Below, piece by piece: positions 55,566-64,000 of a stretch of 64,000 nucleotides of DNA (positions are counted from its first letter, which is position 1; each line of letters starts with the position of its first letter). The translations under genes and the position numbers were made by a program. The notes under the pieces are model-generated. The model had not been told where the DNA came from and did no database searches. It was given only the letters and a program-made list of their open reading frames with translations. The stretch is from Butyrivibrio sp. Su6 (GTDB lineage Bacteria > Bacillota > Clostridia > Lachnospirales > Lachnospiraceae), in the NCBI RefSeq assembly GCF_900108105.1, contig NZ_FNUR01000011.1, positions 1 to 64,000 on the forward strand, read 5' to 3'.

Positions 55566-56384
55566 ATGTCTTCCAGTTTTATTTCTATCACAAACTTAAA
55601 TACTCCTGATCTTCGCGTTTATCACGAGTACTCCGAGAATCAGTTATTTCACATAAATGAACCAGACTTTGGGATATTTATTGCAGAGAGTCCCAAAGTT
55701 ATTGGCCGGGCACTTGATGCAGGCTATGAGTCAATATCTCTTTTGCTGGAAAAAGATCAGACGGAAAAAGAGGCAGAGGAAATCATAGCGAGGATCACTA
55801 ATAGATTCGATATTCCGGTATACGTTGCTGAATCTGAAGTTTTGACGCAGATCACTGGTTTTCACCTTACAAGGGGCGTGCTCTGCGCTATGAGGAGAAA
55901 AGAGCTGCCATCTGTAGCTGATGTATGTCAAAAGGCCAGAAGAGTTGCAGTTCTTGAAAATGTAACTAACCCAACAAATCTCGGCGCCATTGTAAGAAGT
56001 GCTGCTGCCCTTGGTATGGACGCAGTTCTTTTCACCCATGGCTGCACTGATCCGCTGTACAGGCGTGCTGCCAGAGTCAGCATGGGAACTGTATTCCAGG
56101 TGCCCTGGACATTTCTCCCTGAGGGAAAAGAGTTTGAGAGTTTAAAAGAGCTTGGATTTAAGAGCGTCGCAATGGCACTTAGAAACGACACTAAGGATAT
56201 TAGCGATGATGAACTTCGACGCACAGATAAACTCGCCATTTTCCTTGGTGCTGAAGGCGACGGGCTTTTACCAGAAACAATATGCGCCTGCGACTATTGC
56301 GTTAAGATTCCAATGGCACATGGTGTTGATTCTCTTAACGTTGCAGCCGCAAGCGCTGTAGCTTTTTGGGAATTATCAAAATGA
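55566..56384 (+). CDS. TrmH/SpoU-family RNA 2'-O-ribose methyltransferase
   Basis: A 272-residue SPOUT methyltransferase acting on rRNA or tRNA. The three family motifs are visible: NPTNLGAIVRSAAALG, LAIFLGAEGDGL and IPMAHGVDSLNVAAASAVA. The N-terminal 110 residues are a substrate-binding domain. GAGG lies 6 bases before ATG 55566; the frame extends 13 codons upstream without a ribosome site. Its stop directly abuts the GH2 gene stop on the other strand, with no terminator between. Confidence 0.88.
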   Translation: MSSSFISITNLNTPDLRVYHEYSENQLFHINEPDFGIFIAESPKVIGRALDAGYESISLLLEKDQTEKEAEEIIARITNRFDIPVYVAESEVLTQITGFHLTRGVLCAMRRKELPSVADVCQKARRVAVLENVTNPTNLGAIVRSAAALGMDAVLFTHGCTDPLYRRAARVSMGTVFQVPWTFLPEGKEFESLKELGFKSVAMALRNDTKDISDDELRRTDKLAIFLGAEGDGLLPETICACDYCVKIPMAHGVDSLNVAAASAVAFWELSK

Positions 56385-58769
56385 TCAGATATCAACTTTC
56401 AGTTCTGATATTCCGTCAGCATTAACTGAAACTGTAGATTCAGAGCCCTGTTCTTTCTTCCTGAAAACTGCCAGTAGTTTTCCGGCGAGCATGGCTCTTT
56501 TTTCTTCTTTATAGCAGGACAGATCAAGCATATTACCTGCGTCCATTCCAATGAACTCAACTGTGTCGTCGTATTTAACAGTTACTACAGGAGCCGCATT
56601 TGGAACAACATCTCCGTTTTCATCTGCAGCACTTATTTCCACAAACGTAAACTCTCCGACGTTCTTCACATCTGCTGCCAGTTTTGACATTTCTCCGGTA
56701 GTTTTGACCACACACTCTTTTACAAGCTTATCTCCTATATAGCCCTCTGCACGGAGCTCGCCCGCTTCATATGGCACATCCCAGGACAAGTGAAGGTCAC
56801 CTGTAGTCGGATGGTATCTTCTCATCTCATCATCCCAGCTCTGTGTGGCTCCATACCTTGGACACGCAGCACCGGACTTTTCTGAAATAAGTCGCCCGTT
56901 CAGATAGAGCTTAACTCTCTCGCAGTTAGTGTAGCAAAGGACCTGCTTGAACTCTCCTTCGTCTCCTCTAAAGTTCCAATGAGGCAAAAGATGTAGTGTC
57001 ACATCATCCTTATTCCATATGGATCTGAAATAGTAATAAGCATCTTTCTTAAATCCCGCAGTGTCAATTGCTCCAAAGTTAGCGCCACGCCTTGGCCAAT
57101 GAGCTTCGCCGAGGTAATCTATTCCTGTCCAGATATAATCTCCAGCCACATAATCCCTGCTTGCAGTAAATCTCCAAAGAGCTTCATGGGTCAGAGTCGC
57201 TGTGATATAGTTTGTGTTATTTGGCCCGTCTAAGCAGTAATCTCCTCTGTCTCCGCATACAGAGGGATTCTCTGTTCCAATAAAAAGTCTGTCCGGGTGA
57301 GCAATCTTATCGTCTTCATAGAACCTTTCAGCTCTCTCACGCCACCTTCCTACATAGTTATATCCCACTACATCCAGAGCCTCAAGAAAGCTGTCTTTGG
57401 TAGCAATTGCAGGAAGGGATGCGATGTTATCGCAGGCACTTGTAACAAGCCTTTGTGAATCCTCTGAGTGCACTATGTCAGAGAGCATTTTTACTATCTG
57501 TGCCCCAGACGCATAACCCTGCTCCGGAATCTCATTTCCAATGCTCCAAAGAACAATACTTGGATGGTTATAGTCGCGCCTTATCATGGTTCTTAGCTCT
57601 TTTTCCGCATCCTGTGAAAAGAACTGACTAAAGCCGTAGGATGGTTTATCCGAATAATAGTTCTCATTTTTATTCTTGCCCAGGGTCCACTCATCACAGA
57701 TTTCATCCATTACGATAAAGCCCATTTCATCGCAAAGATCAAGGAAGGCTGGCGCCGGAGGATTGTGTGAGCATCTGATTCCATTTACGCCCATATCCTT
57801 AAGTGATTTAAATCTTTCGCTCCAGACCTCTTTGTGGAAAGCTGCTCCAAATAATCCACTGTCATGGTGAAGGCATACTCCCTTTATCTTCACCTGCTCT
57901 CCATTTAACACAAAGCCCTTATCTTCGGTAAAAAGAGCTTTCCTTATTCCTATTTTTTCAATGCGTCTGTCAACTAATGTTTCGCCTTCATACGCTCTTG
58001 TCTCAAGGGTGTATAAATATGGGGCTTTATCAGACCACAGAATCGGGTCATTAACAAACATCATGCTTGCTGCTTCTGCGCTGCCTTTTGACTTTATCCA
58101 AAGGGATGCTCCTGTAGCAGCAATCTCTTTTCCACTCTTATCTTTTATTGTCCATCTGATAACTGAGTCTTTGTCTGTATCAGAATAATTGTCTATCCTA
58201 GTTCTTAAATCCAGTGTAGCTAAGGTTCCATCATCTGTTACTGTATTTGTATCCACTTTTACCCCAAACAGATTGACAGCGATATCTCCGTGTTTTCTTA
58301 AGTAAACATCTCTGTATATCCCGGATCCTGTATACCATCTGCTGTTTGGCTGCTTGCTGTTATTTACCTTAACAGCTATGACATTTTTTCCTGGAACTAT
58401 TTTGTCTGTGATATCCACAGAAAAGGTTGTGTAACCGTAGTTGTTTCCACCAACCTTTTTGCCGTTAACAAACACGGTACTCTCCATATAGATTCCCTCA
58501 AAAATGAGTTCATATCTGGAGCCTTTAATATCCTCATCTTTTAAGTCAATTTCTTTTCTGTACCATCCGGTTCCTGCCTTTGCATAGCCGCCACCGGCAC
58601 CGCTTTTGTTATCCTTATCAGGAGCAAAAAAAGTATCCCAGTCGTGGGGCAGTGTCAACACTTCCCATGATGAATCATCATATTCAGCTCCTGCAAAAAT
58701 ATCTCCATTACAATCTTCCAAGTTGAATTTCCAATTTTGATTTATTAAGCTGGTATCTTTTAACTCCAT
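56385..58769 (-). CDS. Glycoside hydrolase family 2 beta-galactosidase-like enzyme
   Basis: A 794-residue GH2 enzyme with N-terminal jelly-roll (RWYTGSGIYRDVYL), an Ig-like domain, the TIM barrel and C-terminal domains. The acid/base is E413 in VLWSIGNEIPE and the probable nucleophile E500 in FIGTENPS. No signal peptide, so it cleaves imported glycosides. Its position after the LplABC-like transporter and LacI regulator indicates a shared sugar substrate. GGAG precedes the ATG. Confidence 0.92.
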   Translation of the reverse strand: MELKDTSLINQNWKFNLEDCNGDIFAGAEYDDSSWEVLTLPHDWDTFFAPDKDNKSGAGGGYAKAGTGWYRKEIDLKDEDIKGSRYELIFEGIYMESTVFVNGKKVGGNNYGYTTFSVDITDKIVPGKNVIAVKVNNSKQPNSRWYTGSGIYRDVYLRKHGDIAVNLFGVKVDTNTVTDDGTLATLDLRTRIDNYSDTDKDSVIRWTIKDKSGKEIAATGASLWIKSKGSAEAASMMFVNDPILWSDKAPYLYTLETRAYEGETLVDRRIEKIGIRKALFTEDKGFVLNGEQVKIKGVCLHHDSGLFGAAFHKEVWSERFKSLKDMGVNGIRCSHNPPAPAFLDLCDEMGFIVMDEICDEWTLGKNKNENYYSDKPSYGFSQFFSQDAEKELRTMIRRDYNHPSIVLWSIGNEIPEQGYASGAQIVKMLSDIVHSEDSQRLVTSACDNIASLPAIATKDSFLEALDVVGYNYVGRWRERAERFYEDDKIAHPDRLFIGTENPSVCGDRGDYCLDGPNNTNYITATLTHEALWRFTASRDYVAGDYIWTGIDYLGEAHWPRRGANFGAIDTAGFKKDAYYYFRSIWNKDDVTLHLLPHWNFRGDEGEFKQVLCYTNCERVKLYLNGRLISEKSGAACPRYGATQSWDDEMRRYHPTTGDLHLSWDVPYEAGELRAEGYIGDKLVKECVVKTTGEMSKLAADVKNVGEFTFVEISAADENGDVVPNAAPVVTVKYDDTVEFIGMDAGNMLDLSCYKEEKRAMLAGKLLAVFRKKEQGSESTVSVNADGISELKVDI

Positions 58770-58799
58770 TTCCTCTCTCCTGATAAAGTTTAAAAATAT

Positions 58800-58822
58800 A
58801 GGGAGCAGGATTATCTGCTCCC
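58800..58822 (-). terminator. Terminator between the solute-binding gene and GH2
   Basis: GGGAGCAG (58801-58808) pairs perfectly with CTGCTCCC (58815-58822). On the minus strand it is followed by TATATTTTT. It would make GH2 expression depend on read-through or its own weak promoter. Confidence 0.7.
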
Positions 58823-58844
58823 TGAATAATCATTTCGTGCATTT

Positions 58845-58858
58845 TTGTTGCGCATCAC
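58845..58858. promoter_or_regulatory. Possible LacI-type operator upstream of GH2
   Basis: TGTTGCGCATCA (58847-58858) is palindromic at 10 of 12 positions and contains the same TTGCGCA core as the sites near the lacI gene. It lies between the solute-binding gene stop and the terminator before GH2. Regulatory role is inferred. Confidence 0.3.
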
Positions 58859-58882
58859 ACAAAATCACGATACTGCATTTTT

Positions 58883-60544
58883 TTATCTTGTTGCAAGCCA
58901 AGCTTCATACTGATTGTAGAATTCATCAAGCACTGTCTGAAGTCCTGAATCGTAGCACTCTTTTATCATCTTATCAAGAGTAGCATCAACATCATCTACA
59001 AGACCAAGCTCAAGCATTGGAACATAAGAATTCAATACTGTGTTAACTGCTGCTTTTTCATTGGAAACATTTGTGTCATCAAATACAAATGTGATAGTAG
59101 GGTTGCTTACAACTCTTTCTTCCCAGCTGTCAGAAACTTCTTTTTCTCTAGGATCTCCACCTGCCTCTGAAAGCTCACCGTTCTTGATTGCCCAGGATGC
59201 TGAAACTGTCATTGGAGGGAAGTTCTCTGTAGCTCCGTCAACCTTTGTGTACTCATTGTTTTCATTGATTGTGTAGTGCTTGCCCTCTTCGCCAAGAAGA
59301 ATGAGGTGGTTTACATAAGTATCCATCTTCATGATATCAAGAACCATAGCTGCTCTCTCAGGATTCTTGGAGCTTGCTGTGATAGCCATGTCGTTGTTTG
59401 AATATGCTTCGCAGCCTACAAGATGTGGCTTTGTGATATCATAAGCAGCGCCTACTACGCCGTCTGTCTGCTCTGCCTGTCTGATGTATGTGAATACTGA
59501 AGCATTCCATGCAATTGATGCACCCTGAAGTGCTCCGAAAGCATCGTCATCTGTTACTGTGTTTGTAAGAGCTGATCTGCTCCAGCAGCCTGCATCAGCC
59601 ATTTCCTTCATGTCTTTTGCATACTGACGGAAAGGTTCATATTCATATACAAGCTTGATGTCATCCTTTGTAGGAAGTGATCCTTCTTTATATTCGTAGA
59701 TCATGTCAAAAAAGTCTGAATCCAGAGCAAGGAATGTGTCATACTGCTCTCTGTATACATCCCAGAGCTCGTTGTTATCCCCTGCTGCAGCAAGTGCATA
59801 AACACCAGTCTCAGGGGTTTCTTTTTCTGCTACTGTAAGAGAGAAGTTCTTGTAGTCATCCCAGCTTGTAAGCTCTGAAATGCCGTATTTATCTGCAATA
59901 TCCTGTCTGATTGCTACAATCTTACCCATTGGCTGAGCTGTGTTTGATGGAACTGCTATGGTCTTACCTGAAAGAGTTGTCTCATCCCAGCTCTCTGCTG
60001 CCTGATACTTATTTGTAAGTGGCATACATTTTGCAATAAAGTCAGAATCCAGTGTATAGAAAGATCCCTTTGCAGCTTCGGTGTACATGTAGCACCATGG
60101 AGCTGTGAAAATAAGGTCTGCGTCTCCTCCCTGAAGTACAAGTGAATACATTGTTGAGTAATCACTCCAGCTAAGGAATGTCACATTAATATCTGTGTTA
60201 AATGGCTTAAGATAGTCATTTATAAGTCCAAGTACCTCATCCCAGTCATTTGGTGTATCACCGATAAGATACATCTGAACTGTGTAGGGCTTACTTAAGT
60301 CAATTCCTGAGTACATCTCAGGTGTTGCGGTAACTGTTCCTTCCCCGATTGCAGCCGGAAGGCCTGCCAACAGATCGGTTGATTCTGCTGCTGGTGCCTC
60401 TGCTGAAGTCTGTGTCTGCTCCGCTGCTCCTGCACTCTGTGTTGTTGTGTCAGCACTTGTTGTAGAAGCGCTCTCACCACATGCTGTTAATACCCCCGCT
60501 GTCATAGCGACAGACAAAATAATTGATAATACCTTCTTTTTCAT
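58883..60544 (-). CDS. Extracellular sugar-binding lipoprotein (LplA-like)
   Basis: A 553-residue family 1 solute-binding protein. The lipobox is VLTAC (AGVLTACGES), then a Ser/Thr/Gln-rich linker. The length and the neighbouring LplB/LplC-type permeases place it in the CUT1 group for oligosaccharides. It delivers substrate to the two permeases upstream in the operon. GGAGG precedes the ATG. Confidence 0.9.
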   Translation of the reverse strand: MKKKVLSIILSVAMTAGVLTACGESASTTSADTTTQSAGAAEQTQTSAEAPAAESTDLLAGLPAAIGEGTVTATPEMYSGIDLSKPYTVQMYLIGDTPNDWDEVLGLINDYLKPFNTDINVTFLSWSDYSTMYSLVLQGGDADLIFTAPWCYMYTEAAKGSFYTLDSDFIAKCMPLTNKYQAAESWDETTLSGKTIAVPSNTAQPMGKIVAIRQDIADKYGISELTSWDDYKNFSLTVAEKETPETGVYALAAAGDNNELWDVYREQYDTFLALDSDFFDMIYEYKEGSLPTKDDIKLVYEYEPFRQYAKDMKEMADAGCWSRSALTNTVTDDDAFGALQGASIAWNASVFTYIRQAEQTDGVVGAAYDITKPHLVGCEAYSNNDMAITASSKNPERAAMVLDIMKMDTYVNHLILLGEEGKHYTINENNEYTKVDGATENFPPMTVSASWAIKNGELSEAGGDPREKEVSDSWEERVVSNPTITFVFDDTNVSNEKAAVNTVLNSYVPMLELGLVDDVDATLDKMIKECYDSGLQTVLDEFYNQYEAWLATR

Positions 60545-60556
60545 TTATACCTCCTT

Positions 60557-61474
60557 TTATCCTTTCACTGCTCCTATAGTTAACCCCTTTACAAAGTATC
60601 TTTGTACAAATGGGTAAAGCAACACGATTGGTCCTGTAGCTATTACTGTCATGGACATCTTCATACTCTCGATTGGAATTGACGGAAGAGCAATTCCCGA
60701 CTTTTCAGCAACTATTCTCATTGCTTCTGCACTTCCCAAAAGTCTCTGCAGGTAGTACTGAAGTGTAAATTTATTCTCATCGGTCACATATAACATGCAG
60801 TTATACCAGTCATTCCAGTAAGCCAGCGCTGAGAAAAGAGATAAGGTCGCAAGAAGCGGCTTCGAAAGCGGAATAATAAGTTTTGCAAATATGACCAGAT
60901 CATTGGCTCCGTCTATCTTTGCTGACTCTGTTATTTCCATAGGCAGCCCTGACATAAATGATTTGGCTATTATCATGTTCCATACAGAAAACATAAGCGG
61001 CAAGATAAGTCCAGCATAGTTGTTCTTGAAATTAAGGTATCTCACGCAGAGCAGGTACCATGGAACAAGTCCGCCATTAAACAAAGTTGTAAAGAAATAG
61101 AAAAATGCAAACTTATTTCTCCAGGGAAAATCTTTTCTTGAAAGAACGTAGCCTGTCATTGTAGCCAAAAGAACTGATAAAAATGTTCCAACTACCGTAA
61201 CTCCTATTGTTGTTCCGTATGCCTTAAGTATCGCAATCGGATTTTTCAGGCTGAGTTTATAACTGTCCAAACTAAAGTTTTCAATTGATGGCAGAAGCGG
61301 ATAGCCATTTCTTATAAGTGATGTCTCTGAGGTAAAAGAAGCTATGATTATCAGGTAAAATGGGATAACACAGATCAGAGCAAAAATTCCTATCAGAACA
61401 ACTCCGACTATATTAATCGCAAGCTCATCTTTACTTAGCCTTCTGCGCTTATTTATAACTACTTGATTTGCCAT
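60557..61474 (-). CDS. Carbohydrate ABC transporter permease (LplC-like)
   Basis: A 305-residue MalG-type permease with six hydrophobic segments. The EAA loop reads EITESAKIDGANDLVIFAKL. It works with the next permease and the solute-binding protein. No ATPase is encoded nearby, so a shared MsmX-like ATPase from elsewhere is expected. Confidence 0.9.
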   Translation of the reverse strand: MANQVVINKRRRLSKDELAINIVGVVLIGIFALICVIPFYLIIIASFTSETSLIRNGYPLLPSIENFSLDSYKLSLKNPIAILKAYGTTIGVTVVGTFLSVLLATMTGYVLSRKDFPWRNKFAFFYFFTTLFNGGLVPWYLLCVRYLNFKNNYAGLILPLMFSVWNMIIAKSFMSGLPMEITESAKIDGANDLVIFAKLIIPLSKPLLATLSLFSALAYWNDWYNCMLYVTDENKFTLQYYLQRLLGSAEAMRIVAEKSGIALPSIPIESMKMSMTVIATGPIVLLYPFVQRYFVKGLTIGAVKG

Positions 61475-61486
61475 TTCTTCCTCCCA

Positions 61487-62419
61487 TCAATACAGTGCAT
61501 AATCAGGATTAGCTTTTTTAACTAAGCCATTGGATATCATTATGGTTATGAAGCACAGCACTGACTGATATAAACTTGCTGCAGCGGATACTCCGATATC
61601 TCCGTTATCTATGAGGAGTCTGAACACATATGTATCAATAACGTCAGTTGTTGGCTGAAGCAGTGCGCTTGACCTTACTGTCTGATAGAACAGGCCAAAA
61701 TCTCCTCTGAAGATGTTTCCTATTCCCAAAAGAACCAGTATCATCATGGTTGGCATAAGAGATGGAATAGTAAGATATCTTATCTTCTGCCAGGCGCTTG
61801 CTCCGTCAATTGAAGCCGCCTCGAACATTTCCTGGTCAAGACCTGTAATGGCTGCCAGATAAACAACTGAGCCATAGCCTGTCTGCTTCCAGATCTTCAA
61901 AAAGATTATGACTATGATCCATGCCGACGGTGTGTTGTAGAGGTCAAATGCATTTGCTCCAAGGGATGTGAGCACGTGGTTAAATACACCTTTTTCATAG
62001 TTGAAAATGTTGTACATTATGGCGCCTGCTACAACCCAGCTTATGAAGTAGGGCAAAAACATAAGTGACTGAGTAATCTTTTTAAAGTACTTGGAGAACA
62101 ACTCGTTGAGCAAAATTGCGCTACCCATTTCAAATAAGACACCCAAAGTTATAAAGGCTATGTTGTACAGCAGCGTATTTCTTGTAACCATCCCAAGTTT
62201 CCCTGAGATCAAAAGAGCTTTGAAGTTATTCAGGCCATTCCAGGGAGAAAAGTAAATTCCTCCTGCATACTGATATTTTTTGAAAGCCAGGATTATTCCT
62301 GTCATTGGAACGTAACTGAAAATGATCACATATAAAAGACTCGGTAAAAGCATCAGTAGAAGTAGCCAATGCCTTTTTATTACCTTCATAAACGGAGTCT
62401 TAGTCTTACTTTTTTCCAT
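61487..62419 (-). CDS. Carbohydrate ABC transporter permease (LplB-like)
   Basis: A 310-residue MalF-type permease; the EAA loop is DQEMFEAASIDGASAWQKI. The ATG at 62419 follows GGGAGAGG; the longer start at 62437 lacks a ribosome site. First gene of the transporter operon, divergent from lacI. Confidence 0.9.
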   Translation of the reverse strand: MEKSKTKTPFMKVIKRHWLLLLMLLPSLLYVIIFSYVPMTGIILAFKKYQYAGGIYFSPWNGLNNFKALLISGKLGMVTRNTLLYNIAFITLGVLFEMGSAILLNELFSKYFKKITQSLMFLPYFISWVVAGAIMYNIFNYEKGVFNHVLTSLGANAFDLYNTPSAWIIVIIFLKIWKQTGYGSVVYLAAITGLDQEMFEAASIDGASAWQKIRYLTIPSLMPTMMILVLLGIGNIFRGDFGLFYQTVRSSALLQPTTDVIDTYVFRLLIDNGDIGVSAAASLYQSVLCFITIMISNGLVKKANPDYALY

Positions 62420-62558
62420 ACCCTCTCCCATGTGCAATATTCATAAGTTTTCGAAATTCATGATTATATTTTAGTAATTGTGCCTAAAAGCCTCTAGATG
62501 AATAATTTTCAAATAATTCAAAGTTTTTATATCAAATTTACGAATATTTTATAATCTG

Positions 62559-62606
62559 TGCGCAATTTTGCGCATCAATCGCGCAAATATTAAATTTTTG
62601 CGCAAA
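62559..62606. promoter_or_regulatory. Paired TTGCGCA palindromes, probable LacI-family operators
   Basis: TGCGCAA-TT-TTGCGCA occupies 62559-62574 and TTTGCGCAAA, a perfect palindrome, occupies 62597-62606; a half site GCGCAAA lies between. A TATAAT (62550-62555) just before the first site would put it over the lacI start point, so autoregulation is likely. Binding is not proven. Confidence 0.55.
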
Positions 62607-62647
62607 TTCGATTGTATCTTAGAATTTATGAAACTATAATCAAATCT

Positions 62648-63661
62648 ATGGGAAAAGAAATACGGTTAAACGAACTAGCTAAAAAATTGAATATTTCCAC
62701 CACAACTGTTTCAAGGGCCTTATCCGGAAATGGAAGGGTCTCAGAAGAGACAAGAAAAAAGGTCATTGAAGCCGCCAGAGAACTGGACTACAGCTCTCCA
62801 TCTCAGAACAGGCAAAAAAATACCACTCCTTCCAATGGAAAAAGTGGTAATGTTGGCGTAGTCTTATCAAGAGATCTTTTGTATGAATCAGAATTTTTTC
62901 ACCTGTGTCTTCTTGGAGCCGCAGGGGCTCTGGCAGATCACGGCTATGAAACACTTCTGATCCTGTGTAATACCGATGAGTATGAACCTCTTATCCCCGC
63001 TGTGGAAAAAGGGGCACTTGACGGCGTGATATATACTCGCGCCATTACCGGTGAAAAGAGCCACTCATATCTTAAAAAGAAAAATATACCTGTTGTAGTT
63101 GTAGGTTCCGGAATTAAAAACGCTGTAATGGTTGAGCCTAACACAGCCCTTGCCTGCAGAGAATTAACCTCAAACCTCATGAACAATGGCTGCAAGCGCA
63201 TCGCCTTTATAGGCGGAAATATGAATTACAACGTCAACGTAAAAAGACTTGAAGGCGTTATGATGGGAATCTCTGACTTCTGCGTCGATCCTGACCCCAA
63301 TCTTATTTTCAGAGACGTCTCCAATTACAATTCCTGTAAAATAGCTGTAGAAACAGCTGTTCAGCGCCGTTGCGATGGAATAATCTGCTGCGATGATGTA
63401 ACTGCCGGCTGGTCCTGCGATGCCCTTACAAAAATGGGCTTATCTGTTCCGGGGGATGTACTCCTGGCTGCCTGCTACGACAGCAGTGACCTTGCGCACC
63501 ATTCGCCTTCCATCACCGCCGCTCACTTTGACGCGTGTCAAATGGGAGCCTATGCTGGTGAAGCCATGTATGGCCTTCTTACCGGCACAGAGAAAAGAAC
63601 TCTCATAACAGTTGAGCACACCATCCACCTTAGGGAATCCACAAGAGTCTTTACTGTCTGA
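62648..63661 (+). CDS. LacI-family transcriptional regulator
   Basis: A 337-residue repressor. The helix-turn-helix is at the start (LNELAKKLNISTTTVSRAL) with the hinge VRVSEETRKKVIEAARELDY-like segment, followed by a periplasmic-binding-protein-like sensor domain (about 65-337). I start at ATG 62648, giving the standard HTH position; a TTG start at 62612 is less likely. It probably controls the adjacent sugar transporter and GH2 gene in response to a galactoside or its product. Confidence 0.9.
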   Translation: MGKEIRLNELAKKLNISTTTVSRALSGNGRVSEETRKKVIEAARELDYSSPSQNRQKNTTPSNGKSGNVGVVLSRDLLYESEFFHLCLLGAAGALADHGYETLLILCNTDEYEPLIPAVEKGALDGVIYTRAITGEKSHSYLKKKNIPVVVVGSGIKNAVMVEPNTALACRELTSNLMNNGCKRIAFIGGNMNYNVNVKRLEGVMMGISDFCVDPDPNLIFRDVSNYNSCKIAVETAVQRRCDGIICCDDVTAGWSCDALTKMGLSVPGDVLLAACYDSSDLAHHSPSITAAHFDACQMGAYAGEAMYGLLTGTEKRTLITVEHTIHLRESTRVFTV

Positions 63662-63995
63662 TGGAATTCACCAGATCTTTTTGAATATCATTTAAAAGAT
63701 CCACAATGTTTACTTCATCTCCAAAAGTGAACACATATCCATGAAGGGATTTAGCTTTCTGCATCAGGTTTTTGGAGTGCTCCCAAACGAATATTGCAGA
63801 CTTACCCTTGCCATTTTTCGCTTCCTGAATGAGATTTGCAGCAGCACTGTTGCCGTCAAAGGCAATTACTGCAGATGGCCTGCGTTCAAATATCTCGTAG
63901 TTGAAGCTCTTATATATTCCCATTCCCTGAGCTTCCGGCGATACTCTTACCTGTACTCCGGTGGCTTTTATTTTATCTATTTCTTTTTTATCCAT
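63651..63995 (-). CDS. Unrecognised protein, partial at the right edge
   Basis: A frame of 114 residues with an ATG at 63995; it stays open to the window end, so the real protein may be longer. It contains NGKGKSAIFVWEHSKNLMQ and a predicted alternation of strands and helices (SAVIAFDGNSAAANLI). No family is recognised. Its 3' end overlaps lacI by 11 bases, convergently. Confidence 0.5.
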   Translation of the reverse strand: MDKKEIDKIKATGVQVRVSPEAQGMGIYKSFNYEIFERRPSAVIAFDGNSAAANLIQEAKNGKGKSAIFVWEHSKNLMQKAKSLHGYVFTFGDEVNIVDLLNDIQKDLVNSIRQ

Positions 63996-64000
63996 CAGTG

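Overview
The window looks like chromosomal DNA of an anaerobic, fermentative Lachnospiraceae-type Firmicute (Butyrivibrio/Pseudobutyrivibrio/Roseburia-like; genus not certain). The reasons are moderate GC, strong GGAGG-type ribosome sites, a type III glutamine synthetase, a clostridial-style F-ATP synthase, paired plant-glycoside hydrolases with an LplABC-type uptake system, and a peptide-scavenging operon. Almost every gene is on the minus strand. The exceptions are a left-edge fragment, mgtE, a SpoU/TrmH methyltransferase and a LacI regulator. No rRNA, tRNA, CRISPR array, prophage or intact insertion sequence was seen.

Layout (minus-strand genes are transcribed right to left). 0-2 kb: edge fragment with terminator, GNAT acetyltransferase, a previously hidden 37-codon ORF with a consensus promoter, and an SDR-type epimerase. 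2-9.5 kb: complete atpZ-I-B-E-F-H-A-G-D-C operon, with a c subunit carrying a two-carboxylate ion site. 9.7-18.4 kb: chemoreceptor, ArnT/PMT-like membrane glycosyltransferase, aspS with a repeat-bearing leader, a secreted KPVIYLYP protein, and nagE plus crr (PTS). 18.6-20 kb: mgtE. 20-32 kb: one long nitrogen-assimilation operon, amt-PII / asnB / glnN / gltB / gltD, behind a leader with two intrinsic terminators and next to an array of exact 54-bp tandem repeats. 32.5-34.8 kb: flavodoxin, a 5'-truncated esterase pseudogene, a GNAT and a DUF3795-type protein. 34.8-41 kb: M32 carboxypeptidase, GH42 beta-galactosidase, MATE exporter and an RsmH paralogue. 41-50.4 kb: peptide salvage operon (M28 and M20 peptidases, OppABCDF, a double-GNAT protein). 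50.5-55.4 kb: heterodimeric ABC exporter and a glutathionyl-hydroquinone-reductase-like protein. 55.5-64 kb: TrmH-family methyltransferase, GH2 glycosidase, LplABC-like sugar transporter and divergent LacI regulator, then a partial unknown gene.

Functional picture: energy coupling (probably Na+ or H+ via the ATP synthase), ammonium capture into glutamine, asparagine and glutamate through one operon, import and hydrolysis of peptides, and import and hydrolysis of beta-galactosides. Intrinsic terminators mark most transcript ends clearly, so the operon boundaries given here are fairly well supported. The most unusual items are the nitrogen-operon leader and its adjacent 54-bp array, the small ORF at 964-1077, the repeat hairpins in the aspS leader, and the c-ring ion site.
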